A DNA stretch of 64,000 bases from Paracoccus shanxieyensis (GCF_009711265.1 NZ_WMII01000004.1:1-64000); one strand, 5' to 3'. Positions 1 to 8,145 are shown, numbered from the stretch's first letter. Notes: generated by a model not told the origin, from the sequence alone. Translations and numbers: made by a program.

Positions 1-52
1 TCAAGGTCTCGCAACCCGAAACTTGTCCGAAGATCGACGGTGACCGCCAGCG

Positions 53-562
53 TCACCAACGGCCGCGCGCTGCGCTACGCCGAAGGCTCCGCGCGCGGCC
101 TCCTACACCATGTGTTGGGACACTGCCGGCCGACGCGAAACCTTGGTCGTCAGGACGCGCTTTCGAAATCGCGCGCCTTGTAGCAGCGAGAGACGGCGGT
201 TCAACGATGCTTAGCGTCGGTTCGGATTCAGAGACCAGAAGCGGCTTAGCCGTAGCGTGCTTGTGGAGCCTGTCTCTGGCTTTTTCCTTGGCGTCGCGGA
301 CCGACGGAGACAGATGCTGCTCGGAACTTCCTGATATCCTCACCGTAGCCAAGTTTGGTTCGCTCAGTGGCGGTAGTGCTTCCTTGTTGACCGGCTTTCC
401 GTATTCCAGCTTCGCCCAGTATCCACGTTCTGGTGTTGGAATGTCGTGGCGATCACAGGTCTTCTTCAACGCCGTACCCGTAACGCCATAATCAGCGGCA
501 ACTTTGGTCATGGGTTTGGACCAAACCAGCTCGTAAAGCTCTTCCCGAGAAACTGTCTTCAC
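53..562 (-). CDS. Hypothetical HTH-like protein, probably truncated
   Basis: The 169-residue product opens with MKTVSREELYELVWSKPM, followed by a region (residues 15-50) that reads like a small helix-turn-helix (TKVAADYGVTGTALKKTCDRH). I recall this start from longer alphaproteobacterial proteins of unknown function, usually well above 300 residues. After about residue 143 (KARPDDQGFASAG) the sequence turns into low-complexity Arg/Gly/Ser and stops, which looks like a frameshift or junction rather than a natural C-terminus. The first 52 bases of the window do not continue it in this frame. Function unknown; DNA binding is only a guess from the N-terminus. Confidence 0.55.
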   Translation of the reverse strand: MKTVSREELYELVWSKPMTKVAADYGVTGTALKKTCDRHDIPTPERGYWAKLEYGKPVNKEALPPLSEPNLATVRISGSSEQHLSPSVRDAKEKARDRLHKHATAKPLLVSESEPTLSIVEPPSLAATRRAISKARPDDQGFASAGSVPTHGVGGRARSLRRSAARGRW

Positions 563-1030
563 CTCTCAACCTCTGCCGTCCATGCAATGTGTTCGATCTC
601 AGCCCGCCGATCCACAACCAAGTGGGAGCATTGATTTTGCCGGTTTTGACGGTACTTTATCGACGCATCAGATTCGACGTTTGTGGTTGCTGCCTCACTG
701 CGAAGCAGCCGATAGATGCCGAAAGTTCACAGAATTTTTTCAGCAAGGTTGACGCCTGAAAACTCAGCAAAATCAAAAGGCTAGGTTTTTGACGGTACCT
801 TACACGGCATAATCGGCCGCTGAAATGATTTTTAGCAGATATATCAGATGCTTAGGGCGAAAAAAATATTTGAGTGGGAGTGATCCGGTAACGGCCTCAG
901 ATCACGGCATATCCAGCGCGAGCGTCGGTCAGGCGCTCGCGTTTTGCTTTGGCAATGTCGCCGCCGGACTTGCCCCTGCCTTGCATCTGTATGACAACCG
1001 GCGGGTTGAGAAATTCGCGGGATAGACGGC
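563..1030. other. Intergenic stretch without a convincing gene
   Basis: This 470-bp stretch is less GC-rich than its surroundings and holds no reading frame I would accept; the short frames at 825-1025 on both strands lack a ribosome binding site and known features. It contains an imperfect direct repeat (644-659 and 786-802). It probably also carries the promoter of the carrier gene at 1031, but I cannot place -35/-10 boxes with confidence. Confidence 0.5.
642..802. repeat. Imperfect direct repeat GGTTTT(T)GACGGTACYTTA
   Basis: The motif GGTTTTGACGGTACTTTA at 642-659 recurs as GGTTTTTGACGGTACCTTA at 784-802, 142 bp further on and in the same orientation. The two copies differ by one extra T and one T/C change. 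They lie between the truncated gene at 53-562 and an intact carrier gene, so they could be remnants of a mobile-element end or a pair of protein-binding sites. No transposase is visible nearby. Confidence 0.5.
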
Positions 1031-2002
1031 ATGAAGCATCTGAACCGGATCGGGATTGACGGCTATATGCTGCTGCTGATCGCAACCGCAATCATGGGCC
1101 TGATCCTGCCCGCGCGCGGCATCGCGGCTATGGGCCTTGGTCACGCGACCTTCTGGGCGGTCACGCTGCTGTTCTTCGTCTATGGTGCCAAGCTGGATCC
1201 GGCCGCCGTGAAAGCCGGGATGCTGAATCTGCGCCTGCAGAGCCTGACCTTTCTGGCGACATATCTGCTGTTTCCGGTGCTGGGACTGCTGCTGGCGGCC
1301 ATCTTCGGCGGGGTTCTGGGGCCCGAGCTGACGCTGGGTCTGCTGTTTCTGTCCGTCCTGCCCTCGACCGTGCAATCCTCGATCGCGTTCACCTCGATGG
1401 CGGGGGGCAATATTCCGGCGGCGATCTGTGCGGCCTCGTTGTCCAATATCATCGGCGTCGCGCTGACGCCGCTACTGGTGGCGAAGCTTTTGCATGTCGA
1501 GGGCGGCGGCGTCAGTTGGGACGCCATCGAAAAGATCGGCCTGCAGATCCTGTTGCCCTTTATCGTCGGGCAGATCATGCGGCCATGGATCGGGAAATTC
1601 GTCAGACGCCACAAAATCCTGACCATGATCGTCGATCGCGGCTCGATCCTGCTGATCGTCTATGCGGCGTTCAGCGCGGGGACGGTCTCGGGGCTGTGGT
1701 CGCAGATCCCGGCGCAAAGCATGGTGCTGGCCTTCATGGTCATCGTGATCTTTCTGGCGCTGGCCATGGTCATCATGAAGCTGGCGGGACGCGCGTTCGG
1801 GCTGCCAGCACCGGATCAGGCGGTGCTGTTCTTCTGCGGCTCGACCAAAAGCCTTGCCAGCGGGCTGCCGATCGCCAGCGCGATCTTTCCCGCAGCGACC
1901 GTCGGCGCGACGGTGCTGCCGGTGATGATGTATCACATGCTGCAATTGCTGGTCTGTTCCTTCATCGCGCAAAGACTGGCGCGCAGGGTGGCGAAAACCT
2001 GA
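1031..2002 (+). CDS. Bile acid:sodium symporter family (SBF-like) carrier
   Basis: The 323-residue integral membrane protein has about nine to ten hydrophobic segments spread over its whole length (for example residues 12-32, 38-55, 68-92, 101-121 and 170-190) and short loops, as in the BASS/SBF-like family. The motif FLSVLPSTVQSSIAFTSMAGG around residues 115-135 and FCGSTKSLASGLPIA around 268-282 match the two conserved crossover regions of these carriers. The family imports organic anions with Na+; the bacterial substrate here cannot be told. The start ATG at 1031 has a weak upstream GGGA. It stands alone and is followed by a good terminator hairpin at 2086-2109. Confidence 0.85.
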   Translation: MKHLNRIGIDGYMLLLIATAIMGLILPARGIAAMGLGHATFWAVTLLFFVYGAKLDPAAVKAGMLNLRLQSLTFLATYLLFPVLGLLLAAIFGGVLGPELTLGLLFLSVLPSTVQSSIAFTSMAGGNIPAAICAASLSNIIGVALTPLLVAKLLHVEGGGVSWDAIEKIGLQILLPFIVGQIMRPWIGKFVRRHKILTMIVDRGSILLIVYAAFSAGTVSGLWSQIPAQSMVLAFMVIVIFLALAMVIMKLAGRAFGLPAPDQAVLFFCGSTKSLASGLPIASAIFPAATVGATVLPVMMYHMLQLLVCSFIAQRLARRVAKT

Positions 2003-2085
2003 CGAAACAGTCAGCTTCCCGTTGCGGGCGCAGCCTGTTATTGATTGGCCAGTCAAGATTGATGTGTTGATTGGTGACCTTGAAC

Positions 2086-2109
2086 GCCCGGGCCTTGGCC
2101 CGGGCTTTT
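2086..2109 (+). terminator. Intrinsic terminator after the SBF-like carrier
   Basis: Arms GCCCGGGCC (2086-2094) and GGCCCGGGC (2097-2105) form a GC-rich stem followed directly by TTTT (2106-2109) and a T/C-rich tail. It sits 84 bp after the stop of the carrier gene and before the RBS of the next gene. Confidence 0.75.
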
Positions 2110-2224
2110 CCTTTGCCGCGCCGGACGTTCTGCCTGCCCCCGGACGTTGCTTCGGACCGATCGGCAACCCGCCGTTTTTCCCCGGATAATGCCAAGGATT
2201 TTTTCGGCATCCGAGGAGCAAGAC

Positions 2225-2680
2225 ATGCCCAATAAAGCCACAGTTCGCGGTGTCCTGATGGACGCCACGCTTGCCCCCATTTCGGCAGGCAAGATCGTCG
2301 CGACGCTGAACGGGTCGGACATCTTCGATGGCGGCATCCGGATCGTCACCCAGAAAGTCGAGGCCACGACCGACGCGCAGGGCCAATGGTCCATGCCGCT
2401 GATCGTGAATGCCGAGGGCGACAATGCGGCGACGAACTGGTCCATCGAGGGTTTCAACCAATACGTCACCAAGGTGTTCGAGGCTAAGGGCCTGTTCATC
2501 GCCACCAGCCTTGCCATCGCCCTGGGCGATCTGGAAAAGACCAGCGCGCAGAACCTGAAGGCGGCCAAGGATGCGGGCGTGACGCGGCTGATCGTCGCCA
2601 GCAGCTATGCCGAATATGAACAGCTGCCGCTGAGCCAGCGCCGCGACACCGACATCGTTCTGGTGCGGGGAGAGGCCTGA
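2225..2680 (+). CDS. Hypothetical protein, tail/surface-like, first of three coupled genes
   Basis: The 151-residue product starts at ATG 2225 behind a strong GAGGAG Shine-Dalgarno; the in-frame ATG upstream has no such signal. The first 90 residues read as a beta-rich module (RGVLMDATLAPISAGKIVATL, TDAQGQWSMPLIVNAEG) like the small carboxypeptidase-regulatory or phage-tail accessory folds that decorate surface and virion proteins. There is no signal peptide. It is one base away from the next gene and has its own RBS in common with that set. I do not recognise a named family; assignment to a tail-like or surface structure is inferred from the neighbours. Confidence 0.6.
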   Translation: MPNKATVRGVLMDATLAPISAGKIVATLNGSDIFDGGIRIVTQKVEATTDAQGQWSMPLIVNAEGDNAATNWSIEGFNQYVTKVFEAKGLFIATSLAIALGDLEKTSAQNLKAAKDAGVTRLIVASSYAEYEQLPLSQRRDTDIVLVRGEA

Positions 2681-2681
2681 T

Positions 2682-3731
2682 ATGCCATTGACCATTCTTG
2701 ACGGCTTCGGAAGCGACCTGTTCGCGGGTATCACTGCCGTCCACATGGACGGCGCGCAGATGGATCTGCTGGATTCGCGCGGGGAATCCCTGATCGTGTC
2801 GCATGGCGCGGTGGCCCCTGCGGTGACGGCGCAGCCGACGATCCGGCCGGTGGCCCCGCTGATCGGGGAAAGCATCACCCTGACGCTGGGCACGGCCAGC
2901 GGCAGCCCGGCGCCGGTTGCCGATTGGGATCTGACGCTGGACGGCGTGTCGATCCGCAACCGTCTGGATCAGGGCGAGCTGACGATGGAGATCACCTCGC
3001 CCGGTGTCTATGCGCTGTCGGTCCGCTGGACGAACAGCGCAGGCACGGCGACCGCGACCAGCACCGGCTTTACCGTCGTTGCGGCGCCGGTTCCGGTCAT
3101 CAACTACGATCTGCAGACCCTTGCCTATATCGACGCGGAAACGACCTTTGGCGGCACGGCGACGGATGTGGCCTCGGTCACGGCGCGCGGCACGGGGCGC
3201 TATGTCTTTGCCAAGACCGGCACCGGCGCGGCGATCCAGCGCGGCACCACCGGCTTCACCTTTGCCGACGGCGCCTATCTGCAATCGCAGACGCTGAGCA
3301 ACCAGCCCACCACCGACGGGCTGTTCGCGGTCGCGGATGTGACGCTGACCCGCTATGGCTCGAACAGCGGCCAGGTGGTGGACGGCACGGGCGGTCATGT
3401 GAAGATCCGCGATGTCAGCGGGTCCTTGCAGATCACCGGCACGGATGACACCGCCGTGAACCTGACGCTGGGCAGCACCGGCTATGGCCGTCGCATGGTG
3501 ATTGCGGCGCAGATCGACGACCTGCTGGATATCCTCAGCGGTCATGACGTGTCTGGCAATGTCGTATCGACCCCGCATGGCGGCATGACGGATCCGGCGC
3601 TGAGCCGGGTGATCTCGGGGCGGTATCTGGTCGGGACGCTGCACCGGCTGGCCATCGTCGGACGCACCGAGGGTCAGCCTTGGCCGATCACCATGCGCGA
3701 GGTGGTCGAGGATTTTCGTCGGGGGGCGTGA
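2682..3731 (+). CDS. Hypothetical protein with Ig/PKD-like domain
   Basis: The 349-residue protein has no signal peptide. Residues 45-140 look like an Ig/PKD-type beta sandwich (APLIGESITLTLGTASG to VYALSVRWTNSAGTATATS). Residues 145-349 are another beta-rich region (FADGAYLQSQTLSNQPTTDGLFAVADVTL, VVDGTGGHVKIRDVSG) reminiscent of a concanavalin-like, LamG-type carbohydrate-binding fold. Start ATG 2682 follows GGGGAGAGG and lies next to the previous stop, and the stop overlaps the GTG start of the next gene (GTGA), so the trio is translated together. Such multidomain proteins are common next to SGNH hydrolases in Rhodobacteraceae, possibly as parts of tail fibres or surface appendages. Confidence 0.6.
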   Translation: MPLTILDGFGSDLFAGITAVHMDGAQMDLLDSRGESLIVSHGAVAPAVTAQPTIRPVAPLIGESITLTLGTASGSPAPVADWDLTLDGVSIRNRLDQGELTMEITSPGVYALSVRWTNSAGTATATSTGFTVVAAPVPVINYDLQTLAYIDAETTFGGTATDVASVTARGTGRYVFAKTGTGAAIQRGTTGFTFADGAYLQSQTLSNQPTTDGLFAVADVTLTRYGSNSGQVVDGTGGHVKIRDVSGSLQITGTDDTAVNLTLGSTGYGRRMVIAAQIDDLLDILSGHDVSGNVVSTPHGGMTDPALSRVISGRYLVGTLHRLAIVGRTEGQPWPITMREVVEDFRRGA

Positions 3732-4963
3732 CGGCCCCCAGACCAACCGTCACCTCGCTTGAGATCATGCCCAGCTATGGTCAAAGCGAAAACCGGCCCA
3801 TCCCGGATGCGCTGGCACCTGCGCTGGATGCCTCGGCCACGTCGCAGTCCTATTACACCTATGGGCTGCGCGACAGCAGCGGTGCGGCGGTCGGCCCCTT
3901 GGGGGCGGGGCTTGCCGCCATCGACCAGACCAGAGCCGCGACGGGGTTCATGACCGCCGAGGGCTTGGGCCGGGTCTCTCCGGCCTACGCCCTGATGCAA
4001 TCGCGCGCGGCGCGGCTGCGCGATGCAGGCGACACGACGCGCGGCATGGTGCTGGCCGATCACGGGTTCGGCGGGCGGATCATCGAGGAATGGAACCTCG
4101 ACAACGCCAGCCCGCTGGGGCGCAACCAGCTTTACTGGATGCGCGAAAGCGCGCGGGTCGCGCAGGATATCGGCGTCACGCTGACCTGCCCCTATGTGCT
4201 GCTGTTCCAAGGCACAAGCGCCAAGGACCAGTCCGGGGCCAGCTATCGCGCGGCGTTCGATCTGGCGCATAATGCCACCGAAGCGCAGGCCACGGCGCTG
4301 TTCGGTCAGGCGCCGAAATTGGTCGTGGTGGTCAACGGCTCGGATGTGAACAGCATCGGCGATCTTTACGAGACGCCGGGCGTGCAATACCGCATCGGGC
4401 TGGATCGCGGCGGGATCATCGCGACATGGCAGCGCATCTTCCCGATCCGCGACCAGAACATCCACCCGACCGGCCGCACACAGGTGCTGATCGGCGAGAC
4501 CTGCGAATGGGCCATTGCCGAAACCGAGGCCGGGCGGCCCTGGAACATCACCTATGAGGTCCAGAAATCCGGTGCCGTGGTGACCGTCCGTTTCGCCCTG
4601 CGCGAGGGCGAGACGCTGATCGACCGCGCCGGGCTTTACGATGCCTTTGGCGGGGCAGCCACCTGCCGCGATCTGGGCTTCGAGGCAGAGGGCGGCATCG
4701 TCTCGGCCATCGCCGATCCGGCGGGCAACAGCGTGACGATCACGCTGGCCTCGGCCTCGGCCAGCTGGCTGCGCTTTGCCCATCAGGTGCAGGACTGCAC
4801 CGCGATGGTCGATGCGTCGGGGGTCAGCATGTCGGCGCATCGCACGACGCTGTTTGCCAGCCATACCCGCCCCAGCCGCTATGTCGCCGGTGAGAGCTTG
4901 CGGCGCGCCTTGCCGGGGTTCCGGGGACGTTTGCAGGGCGACAGCTTCATCCCGGAAGCGTAA
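3728..4963 (+). CDS. SGNH/GDSL-type hydrolase-like protein
   Basis: I place the start at GTG 3728, which overlaps the preceding stop in GTGA and follows a G-run; ATG 3680 would overlap the previous gene by 52 bp. The 411-residue product has the block-I motif IMPSYGQSEN (about residues 12-21), as in sialate O-acetylesterase-type SGNH enzymes where the Ser in GQS is the nucleophile. A late DQNIHPTG (about residue 240) could supply the acid/His pair. A beta-rich C-terminal domain (residues 260-411) resembles a carbohydrate-binding module. The likely role is deacetylation of a polysaccharide such as capsule or host glycan. No signal peptide is seen, which fits a tail-fibre-like protein better than a free periplasmic enzyme. 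Confidence 0.65.
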   Translation: MTAPRPTVTSLEIMPSYGQSENRPIPDALAPALDASATSQSYYTYGLRDSSGAAVGPLGAGLAAIDQTRAATGFMTAEGLGRVSPAYALMQSRAARLRDAGDTTRGMVLADHGFGGRIIEEWNLDNASPLGRNQLYWMRESARVAQDIGVTLTCPYVLLFQGTSAKDQSGASYRAAFDLAHNATEAQATALFGQAPKLVVVVNGSDVNSIGDLYETPGVQYRIGLDRGGIIATWQRIFPIRDQNIHPTGRTQVLIGETCEWAIAETEAGRPWNITYEVQKSGAVVTVRFALREGETLIDRAGLYDAFGGAATCRDLGFEAEGGIVSAIADPAGNSVTITLASASASWLRFAHQVQDCTAMVDASGVSMSAHRTTLFASHTRPSRYVAGESLRRALPGFRGRLQGDSFIPEA

Positions 4964-4972
4964 ATGTGAAAA

Positions 4973-4998
4973 ATGGCCGCAGAGCGATCTGCGGCCAT
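4973..4998. terminator. Bidirectional terminator between convergent genes
   Basis: Perfect 11-bp arms ATGGCCGCAGA (4973-4983) and TCTGCGGCCAT (4988-4998) close a GCGA loop. On the minus strand the stem is followed by TTTTTCACATT, a good U-tract for the Hint-protein gene; on the plus strand the tail is only T-rich. It lies exactly between the two converging stops. Confidence 0.75.
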
Positions 4999-5017
4999 TC
5001 TGTGTTCGTGGCAGGGC

Positions 5018-6241
5018 TTAGCTGACCAACGCCCCCGGACGCTGGGCATGGCGCACGGCCAGTTTGCGCGACCGGCGACCGGCCGGGATCGGACGGGCCG
5101 GCGTGGCGACGAAATCGTCGCTGCGCAATTGCGGGAACAGCGAGAAGATCTCCTGACGCGCCTCGCGGTCGACGGCCTTCAGCGCCTCGGGGCCGGTGAA
5201 CAGCGATTCCGTCGCAGCCCCGTTCGAGTTCACCACCTCATGCCGGTCGAACAGGAAGTGGAAATACTCGGCCTCGGCCACATCATGGGCGATGTCGATG
5301 CCGTCGATCTGCAAAAGCTGCTTGGCCGCGACCAGAACCTCGAGCGCGCCGAACATCTTCATCGCCACTTTCGAGCGGACCAGAACGCGGTGCTGCGGCG
5401 ACACGAGTAGATCTGCGGTGGGCATGTCATTGCCCAAAGCGCCCGCCTTGATGCGGATCGGACGCAGCTTGGGCTGCGCCATCAGCGCGCCCTTGCCCAT
5501 CTTGACCGAGCCGATCCAGCGGATCGGCTGCAAGCCATTGTCGCGGGTCACGACCAGATCCCCGGCCTTCAGATCCTGCACCGCGATCATGCCGCGATCG
5601 GTTTCAATCAGCGTGCCGGTGACGAAGCACAAAAGCTGCGCCGGAGGGATGGTCTTGGTGGCGCCCGTGTTGGGCTGAATGGTCAAAGCGGCGGTATTGA
5701 CCAGACCGTTGACTGCAGGCGTCAAGATTGTCGTGACCACAGGCTGAAGCGCCGGAACGGCAGCAGTAATCGCATTCGCAATGCCCGAGATCGGCGCTGT
5801 CACAGTAATGGGACTACCGAAAGCGGGTGTGATTGTTGCAGTAATTTCAATATTTTGCTGATTGAAAGGTGTGTCGGTCACCATATGGGTGGTGGTGACC
5901 GGAGGCGTACCGGCGGTGGTCGAAAAAATATCGACCGTGCGCGGCAGGACATCCAGCGAAATGCTGAACGCCAAGGCATTCACATTCGCCGACACAGCGT
6001 CGATCTGCGCCGTCCCACGATAGGTTGCATCTGTCAGAATATCGGTGCCAGCCTGATCGTTCAGCGACAGGTTGGTGGTATCACCTGCCTCAAGCACGCC
6101 GTCTTCGGTCGGCTGCTCATAGCCGTCGAATGAGGTGGAAGGCCCCACGAAGTTGATCAGACGGGCCGACGGAACGGAAACGATCGATCCGTCCAGTCCG
6201 ACATTCAGCACATTGGGGGGAAGAGTAGTGACAAAGGGCAT
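5018..6241 (-). CDS. Hint (Hedgehog/intein) domain-containing secreted protein
   Basis: The 407-residue protein has a Thr/Ile/Val-rich N-terminal half (residues 1-205) of the beta-repeat type typical of secreted calcium-binding or surface proteins. A Hint domain follows, starting with CFVTGTLIETDRGMIAVQDL (about residues 206-225) and including LLVSPQHRVLVRS, the conserved His block. The leading Cys is the residue that would attack the peptide bond. The domain runs on without an extein junction, so it is a Hint-type autoprocessing protein rather than an intein. Such proteins are abundant in Rhodobacterales, where they are thought to be exported by type I systems; no exporter is adjacent here. 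It converges on the SGNH gene across a shared terminator. Confidence 0.8.
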   Translation of the reverse strand: MPFVTTLPPNVLNVGLDGSIVSVPSARLINFVGPSTSFDGYEQPTEDGVLEAGDTTNLSLNDQAGTDILTDATYRGTAQIDAVSANVNALAFSISLDVLPRTVDIFSTTAGTPPVTTTHMVTDTPFNQQNIEITATITPAFGSPITVTAPISGIANAITAAVPALQPVVTTILTPAVNGLVNTAALTIQPNTGATKTIPPAQLLCFVTGTLIETDRGMIAVQDLKAGDLVVTRDNGLQPIRWIGSVKMGKGALMAQPKLRPIRIKAGALGNDMPTADLLVSPQHRVLVRSKVAMKMFGALEVLVAAKQLLQIDGIDIAHDVAEAEYFHFLFDRHEVVNSNGAATESLFTGPEALKAVDREARQEIFSLFPQLRSDDFVATPARPIPAGRRSRKLAVRHAQRPGALVS

Positions 6242-6735
6242 CGTACTAAACCTTTTAGCAGACCAGGGCGACCCCGGATCGAATGGTTGAGAACGGATCG
6301 GCGCGTCATGCGACGACCTAAGCGCAACACCTCATGGTTGTTTTTGAGGCAAGCGATTCCCTTATGGGCGATTCTATGCCGCCGAGTAAATAAAATTTAA
6401 GCTAATATTCACATTTTATCTCAATGGTGTCGGTCGATCCCAGCCCGCATCAGGCGCATTCCCGGCAGGAGCGCGGTATCTGGATCAGCAAAAACCTGCC
6501 ATGGTGGGATCTGCCTAAACGGCGGCCCAAGGCCAGTCCTTGGGACCGCCACATCTTGCACGCCATGGTTGATTGATCGCGACCACGCGATGTTTGCTGC
6601 GCAAATCCAGCCGTCTCATGCAATCTGCGGCTGTTCTAAACGCCGCTCAAAGACATAATATTCCATCGCCCGTGAAACCGGCGCAATCAACCGGACGTTC
6701 CAACCCAGCGAGAAAATCTCGTTGGAGAACCTGCT
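6242..6735. other. Long intergenic region with AT-rich centre and one strong hairpin
   Basis: This spacer separates the Hint gene (minus) from the membrane pair (plus). Its centre (about 6388-6425) is unusually AT-rich (ATAAAATTTAAGCTAATATT) and is the best candidate for divergent promoters. At 6521-6550 arms GGCGG+CCCAAGG and CCTTGGG+CCGCC form a 12-bp stem with a single bulged A and a CCAGT loop, without a T-tract. A possible short gene (6424-6576) overlaps this hairpin. Confidence 0.5.
6424..6576 (+). CDS. Possible 50-residue Trp-rich small protein
   Basis: An open frame from ATG 6424 to TGA 6574-6576 encodes 50 residues. The second half (GIWISKNLPWWDLPKRRPKA, then SPWDRHILHAMVD) has four Trp and a balanced composition unlike the Arg/Ala/Pro-rich frames that chance gives in this DNA. 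Against it: no Shine-Dalgarno is visible in front of the ATG, and a strong hairpin lies inside it. I know no family. Conservation in related genomes would decide. Confidence 0.3.
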   Translation: MVSVDPSPHQAHSRQERGIWISKNLPWWDLPKRRPKASPWDRHILHAMVD

Positions 6736-6810
6736 ATGAACTCAATCATCTATCTTGTGGGCCTTGTGGTCATCGTCCTGTTCATTCTGTCGATGTTGGG
6801 ACTTTCGTGA
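6736..6810 (+). CDS. 24-residue single-span membrane peptide
   Basis: ATG 6736 follows a clear TTGGAGAAC ribosome site and opens a frame of 24 codons ending in TGA at 6808-6810. The peptide begins MNSIIYLVGLVVIVLFILSM and is one uninterrupted hydrophobic helix with a Gly-Leu-Ser end. Its stop overlaps the start of the next gene (TGATG), so the two are translationally coupled. Peptides of this form are seen upstream of membrane proteins in many proteobacteria. It may be a partner subunit or a leader that sets translation of the next gene. Confidence 0.7.
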   Translation: MNSIIYLVGLVVIVLFILSMLGLS

Positions 6811-7907
6811 TGGCGACACCCAGCATTCAGGACGCGACGGATCGCGGTTATGTCGATTGGGCGGCGATTTTCGCTGGTGCAGTCGTGGCCACCGGCGTCG
6901 CAGTCGTCTTCACAACATTCGCGGCCGCTTTGGGTCTTGGCTCGGTTTCGGTGGGCGAGGACGGGGGCATCAGCTTCTGGTGGCTGATCATCACCGCGCT
7001 GTTCGTCGTGATCTCGATGGTGGCGGCCAATGCGCTTGGCGGCTATGTCGCGGGGCGGATGCGCCGTCCGGTCGGCAGCGCCACCAAGGATGAGGTGACC
7101 GTCCGCGACGGCTTCAACGGCCTGGCCGTCTGGGGCGTGGGCATGATCGTCAGCGCCGTCATCGCGGCCAGCGTGATATCGGGCGGGTTGAAGACTGCGG
7201 GCAATGTCGCGCAGACCGCCGCCGAAGTGACCGGATCGGCCGTGGGCGGCATCGCGCAGGGCGCAGGCCAGCTTGCGGGCGGCGTCGTGTCGGGTGCGGG
7301 TCAGGCGGTCGGCGGGCTGGCGCAGGGCGCGGGTCAAGCCGCAGGCCCGGCGCTGGATGACATGCTGCCGCAGGGGATGCAAAGCAATCCGCTGGATTAC
7401 ATCACGGATCGGCTGCTGCGGGCTGATGGGCAGAACCCCGCCTCGACCTTCCAGCAGGACGCCGAAGCGAACATGAGCGACACGCAACGCCAGATCGCCG
7501 GGATCTTCGCCAATGTCATCCGCACGGGCGAGATTTCGGACAGCGACCGTGCCTTCCTGCGCGATCAGGTCGGCGCGCGCACCGGCATGAACCCGCAAGA
7601 GGTCGATGCCCGCGTCAACGAGGCCGTCGAGCAAACCAACCAGATCCGCGCCGAAGCGCAGCAAAAGGTCGACGAGGCCAAGGCCGAGTTGGAGCGGCTG
7701 CGGACCGAAGCCCAGCAGCGCCTAGACGAGGCCAAGCAGCAGGCCATCGACGCCGCCGAACAGGCGCGCGTGACCGGGATCCTGTCGGCCTTCCTGCTGG
7801 CGGCCTCGGCGCTGATCGCGGCGGCAGCGGCCTATATCGGTGCGGTCCGTGGCGGCCGTGACCGCGACGAAGGCCGCGTCTGGGGTGGCCTGTCCTATCG
7901 CCGCTGA
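6810..7907 (+). CDS. Membrane protein with glycine-zipper and coiled-coil regions
   Basis: ATG 6810 overlaps the stop of the 24-residue peptide gene, which fixes the start. The 365-residue product has hydrophobic spans near residues 17-40, 55-80, 107-130 and 325-347. A Gly/Ala-rich stretch (residues 130-190; repeated GxxxG such as QGAGQLAGGVVSGAGQAVGG) looks like glycine-zipper membrane packing. Residues 265-322 form a charged, Gln/Glu/Lys-rich coiled coil (EAQQKVDEAKAELERLRTEA). Architecture N-helices, glycine zipper, periplasmic or cytosolic coiled coil, C-helix suggests a stress or envelope scaffold protein, but I recognise no named family. Confidence 0.7.
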   Translation: MATPSIQDATDRGYVDWAAIFAGAVVATGVAVVFTTFAAALGLGSVSVGEDGGISFWWLIITALFVVISMVAANALGGYVAGRMRRPVGSATKDEVTVRDGFNGLAVWGVGMIVSAVIAASVISGGLKTAGNVAQTAAEVTGSAVGGIAQGAGQLAGGVVSGAGQAVGGLAQGAGQAAGPALDDMLPQGMQSNPLDYITDRLLRADGQNPASTFQQDAEANMSDTQRQIAGIFANVIRTGEISDSDRAFLRDQVGARTGMNPQEVDARVNEAVEQTNQIRAEAQQKVDEAKAELERLRTEAQQRLDEAKQQAIDAAEQARVTGILSAFLLAASALIAAAAAYIGAVRGGRDRDEGRVWGGLSYRR

Positions 7908-7919
7908 CAGCATCCATGG

Positions 7920-7946
7920 TCCCATCCCGATCCTGTCGGGGTGGGA
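7920..7946 (+). terminator. Hairpin after the membrane-protein gene
   Basis: Arms TCCCATCCCGA (7920-7930) and TCGGGGTGGGA (7936-7946) pair over 11 bp with one G-T pair and a TCCTG loop, 13 bp after the stop. There is no T-tract, so termination efficiency is uncertain. Confidence 0.5.
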
Positions 7947-8024
7947 TCACCGCATCAGACCCGTGATGAGGTCGCGCGAACCGCTGAGCCAAGACCCAGG
8001 CGCTGATTAAACGATTGATCTGAC

Positions 8025-8101
8025 TGGCGAACCCGGAAGGAATCGAACCCTCAACCTTGGACTTAGAAGGTCCCTGCTCTATCCAGTTGAGCTACGGGTC
8101 C
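8025..8101 (-). tRNA. tRNA-Arg (anticodon UCU)
   Basis: On the minus strand the sequence folds as a standard cloverleaf. The acceptor stem GGACCCG pairs with CGGGTTC (one G-T). The D-arm is GCTC...GAGC. The anticodon loop CTTCTAA gives anticodon TCT, reading AGA. A five-base variable loop and a T-arm with TTCGATT follow. The discriminator is G and the CCA end is encoded (plus 8025-8027). The anticodon stem has a G27-A43 mismatch at its outer end. No island junction is visible at this tRNA. Confidence 0.95.
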
Positions 8102-8145
8102 GCAGTGGCGCAGTCATGGCAAAGCTTGATGGTTTAAGCAACCGT

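Noticed and set aside
5018..6241. Intein in the Hint-domain gene
   Set aside because: The Hint block starts at a Cys but no C-terminal splice junction (His-Asn followed by Cys, Ser or Thr) and no host protein surround it.
8025..8101. tRNA-Arg(UCU) as a second attachment site
   Set aside because: The tRNA is intact and no integrase or duplicated 3' end is found beside it.
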